Source of the DNA: Anaerolineae bacterium
GTDB lineage: Bacteria; Chloroflexota; Anaerolineae; Aggregatilineales; UBA2796
Reading direction: 5' to 3'
NCBI GenBank assembly: GCA_019637615.1
Contig: JAHBVJ010000015.1
Location: forward strand, 62,001 to 126,000
Length of the DNA: 64,000 nucleotides
The notes under the pieces were generated by a model. It did no database searches. It worked only from the letters and a program-made list of their open reading frames with translations, and was not told where the DNA came from. A program made the translations under genes and the position numbers. Shown piece after piece: positions 9,240 through 17,585 of this stretch (within the stretch, counting starts at the first letter, position 1; every line of letters begins with the position of its first letter).

Positions 9240-9890
9240 TCACAGCTCGATCAACCCGCGCTGCACCGCCATCCGCACGGCTTCGGTACGGTTGCCCGCG
9301 CCGAGTTTGCCCATGATCGCGCTGGCGTGTGCCTTGACGGTGCGTTCGGTCACGTTGAGCTGCGCGGCGATCTCCTTGTTGGCTAACCCCTGCGCGATCA
9401 GCCGCAGCACTTCCATCTCGCGTTCGGTGAGCGTATCCGGCGCATCGGCCTGCGGATCGCGAACATGCTCCAGCAGCGTCGAAACCACCACCGGACTCAA
9501 CAACGATCCACCCGCCGCCACCGTCCGGATCGCGTTGAAGATTTCCGCCCTCGGTGCGCCTTTCAGCAGGTAGCCTTGCGCCCCCGCGCGGATCGAGCTG
9601 ACGATCTTGTCATCGGTGTTGAAGGCGGTCAGCACGATGATGCGCACGGCAGGCAGCGTGTCATGCAGCCGTTTGATCGCCTCGACGCCATCGATGATCG
9701 GCATCTCCAGATCGGTCAGGATGATGGTCGGGTTTAGCGCCTGTGCTTTGGTCAGCAGTTCTTCGCCATTCGTGGCCTCGCCTACGACCTCGAAATCCGG
9801 CTGCGTGCTCAACACGGCGGATAAGCCGTCGCGCACAATCGGATGGTCATCCGCGATCAAAATGCGGATTGTGATTGCCGCGTCGGTCAT
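9240..9890 (-). CDS. NarL/FixJ-family response regulator
   Basis: A 216-residue response regulator: receiver with D13/D14, phospho-acceptor D60 (ILTDLEMP) and the GYLLKG lysine, then a canonical LuxR HTH (LTEREMEVLRLIAQGLANKEIA, of which the key features are the TEREMEVL helix and NKEIA). The start ATG at 9890 overlaps the kinase stop codon as ATGA, so translation is probably coupled. A longer in-frame start at 9950 would lie inside the kinase gene and adds an Arg/His-rich stretch typical of out-of-frame reading. Confidence 0.95.
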   Translation of the reverse strand: MTDAAITIRILIADDHPIVRDGLSAVLSTQPDFEVVGEATNGEELLTKAQALNPTIILTDLEMPIIDGVEAIKRLHDTLPAVRIIVLTAFNTDDKIVSSIRAGAQGYLLKGAPRAEIFNAIRTVAAGGSLLSPVVVSTLLEHVRDPQADAPDTLTEREMEVLRLIAQGLANKEIAAQLNVTERTVKAHASAIMGKLGAGNRTEAVRMAVQRGLIEL

Positions 9891-11050
9891 GCTTCGCCTC
9901 CAAGCGGGATCGTGATCTGGACGGCGGTGCCAGTGCCGGGCGCGCTGCAAATTTCAGCCGTGCCACCTAGCAACCGTGCCCGTTCGTTCAGCCCGATCAA
10001 GCCGAATCGCCCTTGTGGCGCATTCGCCGGATCGAATCCTTGCCCGTCATCGACCACGATCAAATGTAGACTGTGCTCCGATGCGTTCAACTGCACCTCT
10101 AATTCTTTGGCTTTGGCGTGCTGCACGACATTCGTCACCGTCTCTTGCACGAGCCGATACAGCGCGGCTTCGATGCGCGGCGGCAGCGGCGGCAGTTCGT
10201 CGCTCACGCCGAGTTTGACCAGCAGATTACTGCCCGTCGTCAGCGAATGGATCAACGACCGAAGCGCGTCCGGCAGCGGTTGATTATCGAGCGAGGCTGC
10301 CCGCAAATCTTGCACCGAGCGCCGTGCCTCCTCAAGATTCTGGCGCGTCAGGCTCAACGCCCGCTGGATCGTCTGACGAAGGCGCTCCCCCGTCATGCCA
10401 GTTTCGAGCAGCGCGTCGGCGGTTTCCAGTTGCAGCGTGATAGCCGACATGCCTTGCGCCAGCGTGTCATGGATTTCACGCGCCAAGCGTGCCCGCTCCT
10501 CCAGTGCGCCGAGTTGTGTGCTGCGGGCGAACAACCGCGCCCGCTCGATGGCGATACTGAGCAGATCACCCACTGTGTACAGCAGTCGCAAGTCATCGGG
10601 CGAGAGTTCGCGCCAATCGCTGCTGACCACGTTCACGATGCCTAAGCGCTTGCCGTGCGAATACAGCGGCACACTGGCATGAGCGCGCAGTCCGTCAGTG
10701 CCCTTGGCGATTCCCTTCAAGCGTGAACACTGGATGATATTGACGTTTGCCGCGCCTTCCATATCACCGCTTTCATAAGTCTCGCGGCAGTGACACCAGC
10801 CCTCAAGGCGTGATGGCTTATCCGCCAGTACGGGCGGCAAATTCAGCGCGGCGGCAAGGTACATCGTGTCTGTTTCCTCGTTGACCAGCCAGATCCAGCC
10901 CGTATGCAGGTTGAACAGCGACACGATCTCGGTGAGCGCCGTACTCAGCGCCCGCGACAGGTCAAGTTCACGGTTCAGCGCTTCTGCGATCACGTTCAGG
11001 ATCGAAAGTTCGCGGTTGCGCTGTTTCAATTGTTCGGCACTATCCAACAT
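9887..11050 (-). CDS. GAF-domain sensor histidine kinase (HisKA_3 type)
   Basis: A 387-residue soluble NarX/DegS-like kinase. The GAF domain (about 15-172) contains several Cys (WCHC at 85-88, C108) that could bind metal or a redox cofactor. The phospho-acceptor is His194 in EIHDTLAQG; the HATPase has N-box (ETVTNVVQHAKA), G1 (DDGQGFD) and GLIGLNERARLLGG. It is the first gene of a two-gene operon with the response regulator at 9240-9890. The Cys-rich GAF may indicate a redox or gas signal, but this is inference. Confidence 0.93.
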   Translation of the reverse strand: MLDSAEQLKQRNRELSILNVIAEALNRELDLSRALSTALTEIVSLFNLHTGWIWLVNEETDTMYLAAALNLPPVLADKPSRLEGWCHCRETYESGDMEGAANVNIIQCSRLKGIAKGTDGLRAHASVPLYSHGKRLGIVNVVSSDWRELSPDDLRLLYTVGDLLSIAIERARLFARSTQLGALEERARLAREIHDTLAQGMSAITLQLETADALLETGMTGERLRQTIQRALSLTRQNLEEARRSVQDLRAASLDNQPLPDALRSLIHSLTTGSNLLVKLGVSDELPPLPPRIEAALYRLVQETVTNVVQHAKAKELEVQLNASEHSLHLIVVDDGQGFDPANAPQGRFGLIGLNERARLLGGTAEICSAPGTGTAVQITIPLGGEA

Positions 11051-11224
11051 GCATCATGCCTTCATCTTGCTTCGACGCATTCCTAGATTATAGTCCTATC
11101 CGCTATTGCTGATTGGGCATTAGGGAATTGTTTGAACGACCATTCTAATTATGTCGTGATCTGACATGAATCGATCCTACACTGATGTTGTGAGGTTAGG
11201 AACACCGTGAAAGGAACAATGATC

Positions 11225-11689
11225 ATGACGTATACCATCGAAATGAAAGACCGTCCGGAGCAGCGCACCCTCGCCATCCGCACGCACAGTCCTGTACAAG
11301 ACCTACCAGTGGTGATCCCGCAGACGATGCAGAAGATCGGGGACTATCTGGCGCAGACGAAGCAGTCAACCAACGACATCCCGTTTGTTGGCTACTATAA
11401 TATGGACATGCAAAATCTGGATGTCGAGATCGGCTTCCTGAGCAGCGGCAATGCGTCCGGACAGGGCAGCATCCAAACGGGCACGATTCCGGCGGGCAAG
11501 GCGGCGACGGTGATGCACATCGGCTCCTACGCCACCATCGGCAACGCGCACGAATTCCTGCACAAGTGGATGGAAGCCAACGGCTACCAGAGCGTGAACG
11601 GCTACTACGAGATTTACTTGAACGATCCCGCCGACACGCCCGAAGATCAGTTGAAAACCGAAATCTTTACGCTGGTCAAAACCAGCTAG
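11225..11689 (+). CDS. GyrI-like / AraC effector-binding domain protein
   Basis: A 154-residue single-domain protein of the GyrI-like (SBMDC/BacR effector-binding) fold, which in related proteins binds small hydrophobic or cationic ligands. Visible features are the repeated beta-alpha-beta halves, the PFVGYYNMD strand, VEIGFL, and the conserved C-terminal YYEIYLNDP with a Tyr/Glu cluster. I chose ATG 11225, 9 nt after AAGGA; earlier in-frame starts at 11207 and 11219 are possible. A WYL regulator begins 57 bp downstream on the same strand and may be co-transcribed with it. Confidence 0.85.
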   Translation: MTYTIEMKDRPEQRTLAIRTHSPVQDLPVVIPQTMQKIGDYLAQTKQSTNDIPFVGYYNMDMQNLDVEIGFLSSGNASGQGSIQTGTIPAGKAATVMHIGSYATIGNAHEFLHKWMEANGYQSVNGYYEIYLNDPADTPEDQLKTEIFTLVKTS

Positions 11690-11746
11690 TCGCACGAAAG
11701 GCCGAGTCGGCGGGCAGGTTCAACGCCTCGCCCGCCGCTCCTTGTC

Positions 11747-12715
11747 ATGACCAATACCGCCACCCGCCTGATCACGTTGATTATGCTGCTTGAACACCGC
11801 CCCAATCAGAAGGCGTCGGAACTGGCAGAACGGCTCGGCGTGTCGGTGCGCACGCTGCACCGCTACATCGGGATGCTGGACGAACTCGGCATCCCGATCT
11901 ATTCGGAGCGCGGGCCACAGGGCGGTTTCTCCTTGGTACGTGGCTACAAAATGCCGCCGCTGATCTTCACGCCGTCCGAAGCCGCCGCCCTATGCCTCGG
12001 CACAGGACTCGTCGCGGATTTGTGGGGGCAGCTCTACAGTGAACCCGCCCAAAGTGCCCTCGCCAAGCTGGAAAACATCTTGCCGGACGAGCAATTATCC
12101 GAGGTTGAATGGGCGCGGCGGGCGTTGGTGAATACGCCGTTGCCGAATCCACGCCTACAATCCTTCGCCCCCCGTCTGGAAGCCTTAAGACGTGCGCTAC
12201 GCGATCGTCATCGTGTTCGGCTGGTATATCAGAGCGGCAATCAGTCGGAGATTCAGGAGCGGGAGTTCGATCCCTACGCGCTGGCCTATCGTGCGGGCTG
12301 GTGGTATGTGATCGGCTACTGTCATCTGCGCGAAGCCGTGCGCTCCTTCCGCGTGGATCGCATCCATCAATTGGACGTGCTGACGATGCCCTACCAGATT
12401 CCGGCAGATTTTGACGCACAAGCCTATCTGGCATTCGAAGTCGAAGCGGAAAAAGGTGTCCCGTTGCGGATGCATCTCACGGCAGAGTTCGCCTATCTCG
12501 CCACCAGCACGCCCGCCTTCTGGGAAAATCTCGACATGCAGCCCGATGGCTCTGTGATTGTGACCACGCGCATGATCGACATTTATCGCGCGGCTGGCTT
12601 CGTCTTCAGCTATGGGCCAGCCGCTACGGTCTTGGAACCGAAAGAATTGCAGGACATGATGCGCACATGGGCGGCGGAGTTGATCAAGCTGTACGATGAG
12701 CTGCCTAACCACTGA
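11747..12715 (+). CDS. HTH-WYL transcriptional regulator (DeoR-like)
   Basis: A 322-residue regulator. The N-terminal winged HTH (about 1-60; KASELAERLGVSVRTLHRYI) is followed by a helical linker and a WYL domain (about 140-225) with the signature residues in GWWYVIGYC and RSFRVDRI, then a C-terminal WCX-type extension to 320. The WYL domain is known to bind nucleic-acid or nucleotide ligands in several families. It follows the GyrI-like gene, and a strong promoter with an inverted repeat lies just beyond its 3' end, which is a possible target. Confidence 0.93.
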   Translation: MTNTATRLITLIMLLEHRPNQKASELAERLGVSVRTLHRYIGMLDELGIPIYSERGPQGGFSLVRGYKMPPLIFTPSEAAALCLGTGLVADLWGQLYSEPAQSALAKLENILPDEQLSEVEWARRALVNTPLPNPRLQSFAPRLEALRRALRDRHRVRLVYQSGNQSEIQEREFDPYALAYRAGWWYVIGYCHLREAVRSFRVDRIHQLDVLTMPYQIPADFDAQAYLAFEVEAEKGVPLRMHLTAEFAYLATSTPAFWENLDMQPDGSVIVTTRMIDIYRAAGFVFSYGPAATVLEPKELQDMMRTWAAELIKLYDELPNH

Positions 12716-12733
12716 TGCGTTGTCGAACATTCA

Positions 12734-12771
12734 ATCATTCTGATTGACGAATGATACAAATGCTCTATAAT
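12734..12771 (+). promoter_or_regulatory. Sigma70-type promoter with overlapping inverted repeat
   Basis: TTGACG (12744-12749) and TATAAT (12766-12771) are separated by 16 bp. A 7-bp-arm inverted repeat, ATCATTC-N8-GAATGAT (12734-12755), overlaps the -35 box, as expected for a repressor operator. The promoter reads toward the reductase gene at 12933, leaving a leader of about 155 nt. Confidence 0.65.
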
Positions 12772-12932
12772 AGAGAGACTTTCACAAACCCTGATTCGTT
12801 GGTATTCACGCCTGCAAATATCTGTCGTCATCGGTGATCGGATTCACAATATCACCACGACAAATGTTCACTGCTGCGTCACTTGCCTTATGGTGTTGTG
12901 AATGCCTTCGCGGATGTCTATGGAGCACGCTC

Positions 12933-13550
12933 ATGCGCAAACTCATCGTCAGCAATATTCTGTCTTTGGATGGCTACTACGAAGGGAAAGGCAAAAGTCT
13001 CGACGCCCTATTCGATTACTTCCACGAAGACTACAAAGGTGATGAGAACTTCGACACCTACATGGCGGAACGCTTTCGCAGCGCCGATACAATCCTGTTA
13101 GGCGGTCGCTTGGCCTTTTTAGGCAACATGGGCTACTGGTCAGCGCTCCCCAATGATCCGAACGCGACGGCAATCCGCCGCGAGATTGCGCGTGTCATGA
13201 ACCCGATGGACAAAATCGTAGTCTCGGATCATCTGACCGCCGAAGAATTCGCGCCGTGGACGAATACGCGCATTATCAAGCTGGCGGACGCCCATAAAGA
13301 GATCGCCGCGCTCAAGCAGCAGCCGGGGCGAGACATCCTGATTTTCGAAAGCCGCTTATTATGGAATGATCTGCTGGTCAATGGGCTGGTGGACGAGCTG
13401 CATTTCACCATCTTCCCCGTGATCGCGGGCGAAGGTACGTCGCTGTTCGTCGGTCGTCCGCCCGTCTCGCTCAAACTGTTGGCGACGCGTACATGGCAAG
13501 GCTCCGGCAACATCCTCGCCATCTACAAGCCGACCGTCAAAAAAGCCTAG
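12933..13550 (+). CDS. Dihydrofolate-reductase-fold (RibD C-terminal-like) protein
   Basis: A 205-residue protein of the RibD-C/DHFR-like superfamily, which binds NADPH and reduces small substrates; this subgroup is mostly uncharacterised. Visible are the N-terminal strand MRKLIVSNILSLDGYY, the TILLGG nucleotide-contact turn, DILIFESRLLWNDLL, and the characteristic DELHFTIFPVIAGEG segment. The start at 12933 has GGAG at 7-nt spacing; upstream in-frame codons encode a Cys/Trp-rich stretch that does not fit the family. It appears to be a single-gene unit driven by the promoter at 12744-12771. Confidence 0.88.
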   Translation: MRKLIVSNILSLDGYYEGKGKSLDALFDYFHEDYKGDENFDTYMAERFRSADTILLGGRLAFLGNMGYWSALPNDPNATAIRREIARVMNPMDKIVVSDHLTAEEFAPWTNTRIIKLADAHKEIAALKQQPGRDILIFESRLLWNDLLVNGLVDELHFTIFPVIAGEGTSLFVGRPPVSLKLLATRTWQGSGNILAIYKPTVKKA

Positions 13551-13580
13551 CTTGGATCGCATCCCAACCTGATACAACAA

Positions 13581-13602
13581 GGGGCGCTCTCTGGAACGCC
13601 CC
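13581..13602. terminator. Hairpin between convergent genes
   Basis: GGGGCG and CGCCCC (13581-13586 with 13597-13602) form a 6-bp GC stem with a 10-nt loop between two convergent stop codons. There is no T-tract in either direction, so the call rests on position. Confidence 0.4.
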
Positions 13603-13619
13603 CTCTATCCGCGTCTTGG

Positions 13620-14498
13620 CTAATGCGAGGATGTCAATAATGGTCGGTTAGTGGCGATATCGATGCCGAGCCGTTTGCCCGTCGCTTCGGCGTGTTTGCC
13701 GACATCTTCCGAATTATCATGCACAATTCTTCTGGCGGCCTCAAATTCCAAGTTCTTATTCATTTCTAGTTCGGTAGCCGAGATGGTTTCCGCCAGTAGT
13801 TCGTAGCTCACCGCCAACATGGATTGATGATCGCGCACGTTGGCATCTTTCTTCAATCCCATTTGTTCGCGCAGTTTAGCCGTATTGCGCTTCCACAGAC
13901 CCAACCGCATAGCATCGGTGATCACACCATAATGCCATCGTTGCGGTTCGCCTTTCAAGGCATGTTTGAACGCGCCCGTGAAGCGCAGTCGCGCAGCTTT
14001 GCTCTGGATGCGCACCGCGATCCACTCCTCAGATTTGCCCATGCGGCGGTAGGCTTCAATCGCCGCGTCGATGGCTTGCTCCGGATCGATGCGGAAATCA
14101 TCGAGCACCACGCCAGCTTGGGCGAGGAACTTGAGCACTTTATCACGCAGCCCTGTATTAGCATCCATACGCTGCGTGATCTGATATAGTCCCACTGCCG
14201 CTGCATAGTCCATTTTGTAAGATTTGCCATCGCGTGCGCGGTAGGGCAGTTGCGTACATAGTGTACGCATCTCAATTCCAATCTTCTTTAAGCGGCGCTT
14301 CATCGCTGTCCAGAAAGTACGCGGTTCGCCTGAGTGTGCGACGCCCGCGATCCAATCTTGGACGGCGTAGTAGCGTTCGCCCTCGATATCGGCGTAGGCT
14401 AAAGGAAATCCAGCGAGATCAGCGATAATTTCAGGGAGCGGACGCGGGTCATTGGCAGGTAACGACAAAGAGACGGATGGTGTGGTAAAATCCGACAT
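13620..14498 (-). CDS. BRO-N / DinD-like protein
   Basis: A 292-residue protein with the Bro-N fold in its first half (YYAVQDWIAGVA, FWTAMKRRLKK, YKMDYAAAVGLYQI) followed by a helical region resembling DNA-damage-inducible protein D (WIAVRIQSKAARLRFTGAFKHAL). Bro-N domains bind DNA and are common in phages and mobile elements, but full-length DinD-like proteins also occur as single chromosomal genes. The ATG has AAGGAGG at 7-nt spacing. No phage genes are adjacent, and the function is unproven in most organisms. Confidence 0.85.
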   Translation of the reverse strand: MSDFTTPSVSLSLPANDPRPLPEIIADLAGFPLAYADIEGERYYAVQDWIAGVAHSGEPRTFWTAMKRRLKKIGIEMRTLCTQLPYRARDGKSYKMDYAAAVGLYQITQRMDANTGLRDKVLKFLAQAGVVLDDFRIDPEQAIDAAIEAYRRMGKSEEWIAVRIQSKAARLRFTGAFKHALKGEPQRWHYGVITDAMRLGLWKRNTAKLREQMGLKKDANVRDHQSMLAVSYELLAETISATELEMNKNLEFEAARRIVHDNSEDVGKHAEATGKRLGIDIATNRPLLTSSH

Positions 14499-14767
14499 GT
14501 GGAACCTCCTTACTAGGTTCTGCGCCCCTCTAGTTGTTGACAGCAGCTAGAGGGAATTTCTATTTAGTTGCGATCAACACTTTACCATAATTTCGCACAT
14601 CCTGTCTACTATTTTATTCGCTATAAATTTCACTAACGTCAGTCTGTCTCCCGCCCTGTGGCGTTACTTGTCACAAAATTGTCATAGCATAGGACACATG
14701 GGTAAGTCGAACCTGTGGTAGGATTCGCGACATGGTTTTGAATCGTCCAACATGAGATGTAGCCACT

Positions 14768-15139
14768 ATGTCCATCGATCCCGCCTTTATGGAACTTATC
14801 CAAGCACATGAACGCACATGGGGGCTGGAACAATACCCCGGTCGTCCTACGCTCTCCGAACTGCTCAATAGCCCGGTTGTCGTCATGTGGTCACAACAAG
14901 CGCGCACGCAAGCCGAACAGGCACGGGGTGCCGATCCGACGCCTAGTAAATTCCTGCTCACCGCCCATCAAAACGTTGACGAACTGCAAGAGATTATTCT
15001 CGGCATGATCCTCGCCAACAAGGTGGTGGCGGATCCGAAACGGCGCATCTTCCGCATCTTCGTGCGGCAAAAACAAGTCGAGATTCGCGGCATTCAGTTG
15101 ATCGTGTCCGAGAAAAGCGAAGGCCGACCCAAACGCTGA
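14768..15139 (+). CDS. Hypothetical protein (123 aa)
   Basis: A soluble 123-residue protein with no signal peptide or membrane segment. It has a helical N-terminal half with a WSQQARTQAEQARG stretch and a C-terminal beta pair (RIFRIFVRQKQVEIRGIQLIV). I do not recognise the family. It lies 70 bp upstream of the BtrH_N-like gene on the same strand and may be co-transcribed with it. Confidence 0.6.
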   Translation: MSIDPAFMELIQAHERTWGLEQYPGRPTLSELLNSPVVVMWSQQARTQAEQARGADPTPSKFLLTAHQNVDELQEIILGMILANKVVADPKRRIFRIFVRQKQVEIRGIQLIVSEKSEGRPKR

Positions 15140-15209
15140 TCCCTGCCTACGCCGGAACGTGCCGTTGTCTCATCTGATAGGGTTGGGTTATCTGAGGAGA
15201 TAGACGCTC

Positions 15210-16409
15210 GTGTTAAAACAGTCACAACCTCCAACGCAGCCATCTACCACTGTGTCAGGCGGTGTCCACTCGGTGACAGCGGCATTGCGCGGGGTCGCCA
15301 CCGCGCACGGCATCATCAATCCGGTCACCAAGACCCCGTATACCGAAGCGATGCTGCTCGGTCTGGGCGGTGGTCTGGGGGCGGGCTATATCCTGTGGGA
15401 ATTCAAAGCACGCGAGTTTGCCAACATCGTTTTGGGCTTCCGCTATCGCTGGAATTATCCCGCCGAGAATCTGGCACGCTTGGCGGCACGGCTTGGTGCG
15501 GTCGTCGCCGTTCAGGAATTTACCAGCGCCAACGCCGCGCTGACCGCCCTGCAAAACGCCGATTGGCCCGTCATCGCGTGGGTGGATAAGGCACACATGC
15601 CCTATCATTACCTGCCGGAGTCACTCAAAGGCTATATCAGTCATGTGCTGGTCGTGCGCGAAGTCATAGGCGATCAGGTAATCGTGGACGATCTAGCGTC
15701 GGAGCCGTTCAGCGTGCCAGCCGACATCTTCGCGGCAGGGCGGGCGCGCATCGACTCGGACAAAAAACGCCTAATACAGGTCGGCAAAGGCAAAACCATC
15801 GATCTGCCCATCGCCATCAAAGATGCTATCAACGAGTGCATCGAACACCTCGGCGGTGATTCGGAGTCGTTTAACTTGCCCGCATGGAAGAAGTGGGCAA
15901 AGCTATTGACGCATCCCAAGGATAAAAAGGGCTGGCCTACCGTCTTTCGCGAACACATCGGCCTATATTCGACGCTGCGCTCTGTCTTCGAAGGCATCTG
16001 CTTGGATGACACCGAAGGCCAAGCATTACGCAGCATGTACGCGGATTTTCTGGATGAGGCTGCCGACACGATCAAGCTGCCCGCGCTCCATGAAGCCGCT
16101 GCCCGTTTTCGTGAGGTAGGCAAACACTGGGTACAGGTTGCCGAGCAAGCCCTGCCGGATGAGATCGCGCCGTTCAAGGCAACCAAAGCGCTGCTGCGAG
16201 AACGCTACGCCGCCTATCGCCGCCACGATCTCGCGGCCTTAGCGACTATCAATCCGCAGTTGGAACAGCAGCAAGCGCTGTACGATCACGATTTTCCCAT
16301 GAACGCGGCAGATGTCCCCGTCCTGTTCGAGCGTCTCTCCGCTGCCCTCATGACCGTCTACGACGCCGAGTCCGCCGCCCTCAAACAGTTGAAAGCGGCA
16401 ATGGCTTGA
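15210..16409 (+). CDS. BtrH_N-like (butirosin H N-terminal) domain protein
   Basis: A 399-residue protein. The first 170 residues match the BtrH_N family, a papain-like/acyltransferase fold: GGVHSVTAALRG, the GLGGGLGAGYILWEF glycine-rich region, and a GYISHVLVV / QVIVDD segment carrying the expected His and Asp. The remaining helical half resembles the DUF4872 C-terminal region often attached to it. The position normally held by catalytic Cys (HC in the first motif) is Ser21 here (HS). The start is GTG 15210 with GAGGAG 10 nt upstream. Substrate unknown; butirosin biosynthesis itself is not implied. Confidence 0.75.
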   Translation: MLKQSQPPTQPSTTVSGGVHSVTAALRGVATAHGIINPVTKTPYTEAMLLGLGGGLGAGYILWEFKAREFANIVLGFRYRWNYPAENLARLAARLGAVVAVQEFTSANAALTALQNADWPVIAWVDKAHMPYHYLPESLKGYISHVLVVREVIGDQVIVDDLASEPFSVPADIFAAGRARIDSDKKRLIQVGKGKTIDLPIAIKDAINECIEHLGGDSESFNLPAWKKWAKLLTHPKDKKGWPTVFREHIGLYSTLRSVFEGICLDDTEGQALRSMYADFLDEAADTIKLPALHEAAARFREVGKHWVQVAEQALPDEIAPFKATKALLRERYAAYRRHDLAALATINPQLEQQQALYDHDFPMNAADVPVLFERLSAALMTVYDAESAALKQLKAAMA

Positions 16410-16456
16410 TCAAACATACAGAGTCCAACCCAACCTGAGCTGATACCGTGCCAACT

Positions 16457-16504
16457 GGTTCCCCCTCTTTGCGAAGCGGAGAGGGGGTCAGGGGGTGAGG
16501 TTGC
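16457..16504 (+). repeat. REP-like GC-rich hairpin repeat
   Basis: A 48-bp element of the form GGTTCCCCCTCT-core-AGGGGGTCAGGGGGTGAGG-TTGC, with the CCCCCTCT/AGAGGGGG arms pairing. A second copy is at 31046-31095 with the inner core inverted. It is intergenic, between convergent genes. Confidence 0.75.
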
Positions 16505-16535
16505 TTAGTCAGCGACCAATCTCACGGCTTGTCGA

Positions 16536-17021
16536 TCAGACGATCGCGTCCGAGAGCTTGAGGGTGCGCGTGATCTGCTCGATGTGGTTAACATCGTGTA
16601 GCGTCACGTGCGCCGCCAGATCGTATAGCGTCATCTCGCCATAGGTCGCGTGTGTCCCGGATCGCGTCCACAACGCCTCGTCCACGCTGGATAAGCGCTG
16701 TACCAACTCTTTGCGCATCGTCACATACGCGGAAAATTCGGCGCGGAAATCTTGGTGAGGGTAGTCGCGCTGCTTGGGCAGTTCCACCAGATCAATGGAC
16801 GGCAGCATCGGATGATCCAGCGTCAAAATGGCTTCCACGCGTTTGAGCGTCAGCACTTCCAAATCGCGCATATGGCACATGGCTTCCGTCACCGTCCAGC
16901 CATTCGGCCCATCCGTCAACTGGTGAGCTTGCGCGTCGGTGACATCCTTCAACAGTGCGTTCAGCAGCACTGGCGTTTTGCGTAACCACATTAAACAGCG
17001 ATCGGATGAAAAGATAGACAT
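16536..17021 (-). CDS. DinB-like four-helix metal-binding protein
   Basis: A 161-residue protein of the DinB/YfiT superfamily. The expected metal-binding histidines are visible: one in EAMCHMRDLE on helix 2 and the HVTLHDVNH pair on the last helix. Family members are putative metal-dependent thiol S-transferases or hydrolases, and this substrate is unknown. Start 17021 has AAAGG 9 nt upstream; an in-frame start at 17063 adds 14 residues. It lies upstream (on the minus strand) of the pseudo-receiver gene at 17079, but the order 16536 then 17079 means the pseudo-receiver is transcribed first. Confidence 0.85.
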   Translation of the reverse strand: MSIFSSDRCLMWLRKTPVLLNALLKDVTDAQAHQLTDGPNGWTVTEAMCHMRDLEVLTLKRVEAILTLDHPMLPSIDLVELPKQRDYPHQDFRAEFSAYVTMRKELVQRLSSVDEALWTRSGTHATYGEMTLYDLAAHVTLHDVNHIEQITRTLKLSDAIV

Positions 17022-17078
17022 GTCGATTGACCTTTCATGACCTTCTGGTGAAAGGTCAATCATAACCTGTTGCTAGTC

Positions 17079-17483
17079 TTAGGCCGAGTAACGCAAATTC
17101 GCCAACGGTGAGCCGAGCGCGGCGCATTCGGTCACCAAGCGCTCAAACTCGCGCAGAATATCCTCGCGGCTGCTGTTCGTAGGCACTTGGCACACGATGG
17201 CATGTTTAGCGGTTTGTGGTTCCACGGTGTCCGCCATCAGCAGCATCAAATCGGGAGTATCGGTCGTACCGAACGCGCCCAGATGTGGCAAGGCGGCTTG
17301 CGCTACTGCCGAGGTGCCATCCACGATGATGACCGTCGGCATATACAAGGCGTACATCGCCAACGCGGTTGTGGTGTTCGAAGCCAGCATCAATTGATCG
17401 TGCGGGATGATACTGCTGATCACATTCAGCAGCTTGGAGTCGTCGTCACCGATATACAGTACACGGTTCAGTTGAGCATTCAT
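17079..17483 (-). CDS. Degenerate (pseudo-)receiver domain protein
   Basis: A 134-residue single domain with receiver topology. It retains an acidic triplet (IGDDD, 13-15) and a candidate phospho-acceptor D55 (VIIVDG). The conserved Lys-Pro near the last strand is replaced by QVPT, so phosphotransfer chemistry is probably impaired. Start ATG 17483 has GGGAGAG 6 nt upstream. No kinase or output domain is linked. The DinB-like gene lies 57 bp downstream and could share the transcript. Confidence 0.7.
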   Translation of the reverse strand: MNAQLNRVLYIGDDDSKLLNVISSIIPHDQLMLASNTTTALAMYALYMPTVIIVDGTSAVAQAALPHLGAFGTTDTPDLMLLMADTVEPQTAKHAIVCQVPTNSSREDILREFERLVTECAALGSPLANLRYSA

Positions 17484-17585
17484 GCCGTTCTCTCCCATAT
17501 CCTACAATTGCATTGTAGGACGACTTTGAGATGGCGTCCAATGGACGTTTACGATACCAACCATCGGCTGAATCGATACTGAACT

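Noticed and set aside
13620..14498. Prophage remnant marked by the BRO-N gene
   Set aside because: No integrase, structural or lysis genes nearby, and DinD-like proteins occur in ordinary chromosomes.
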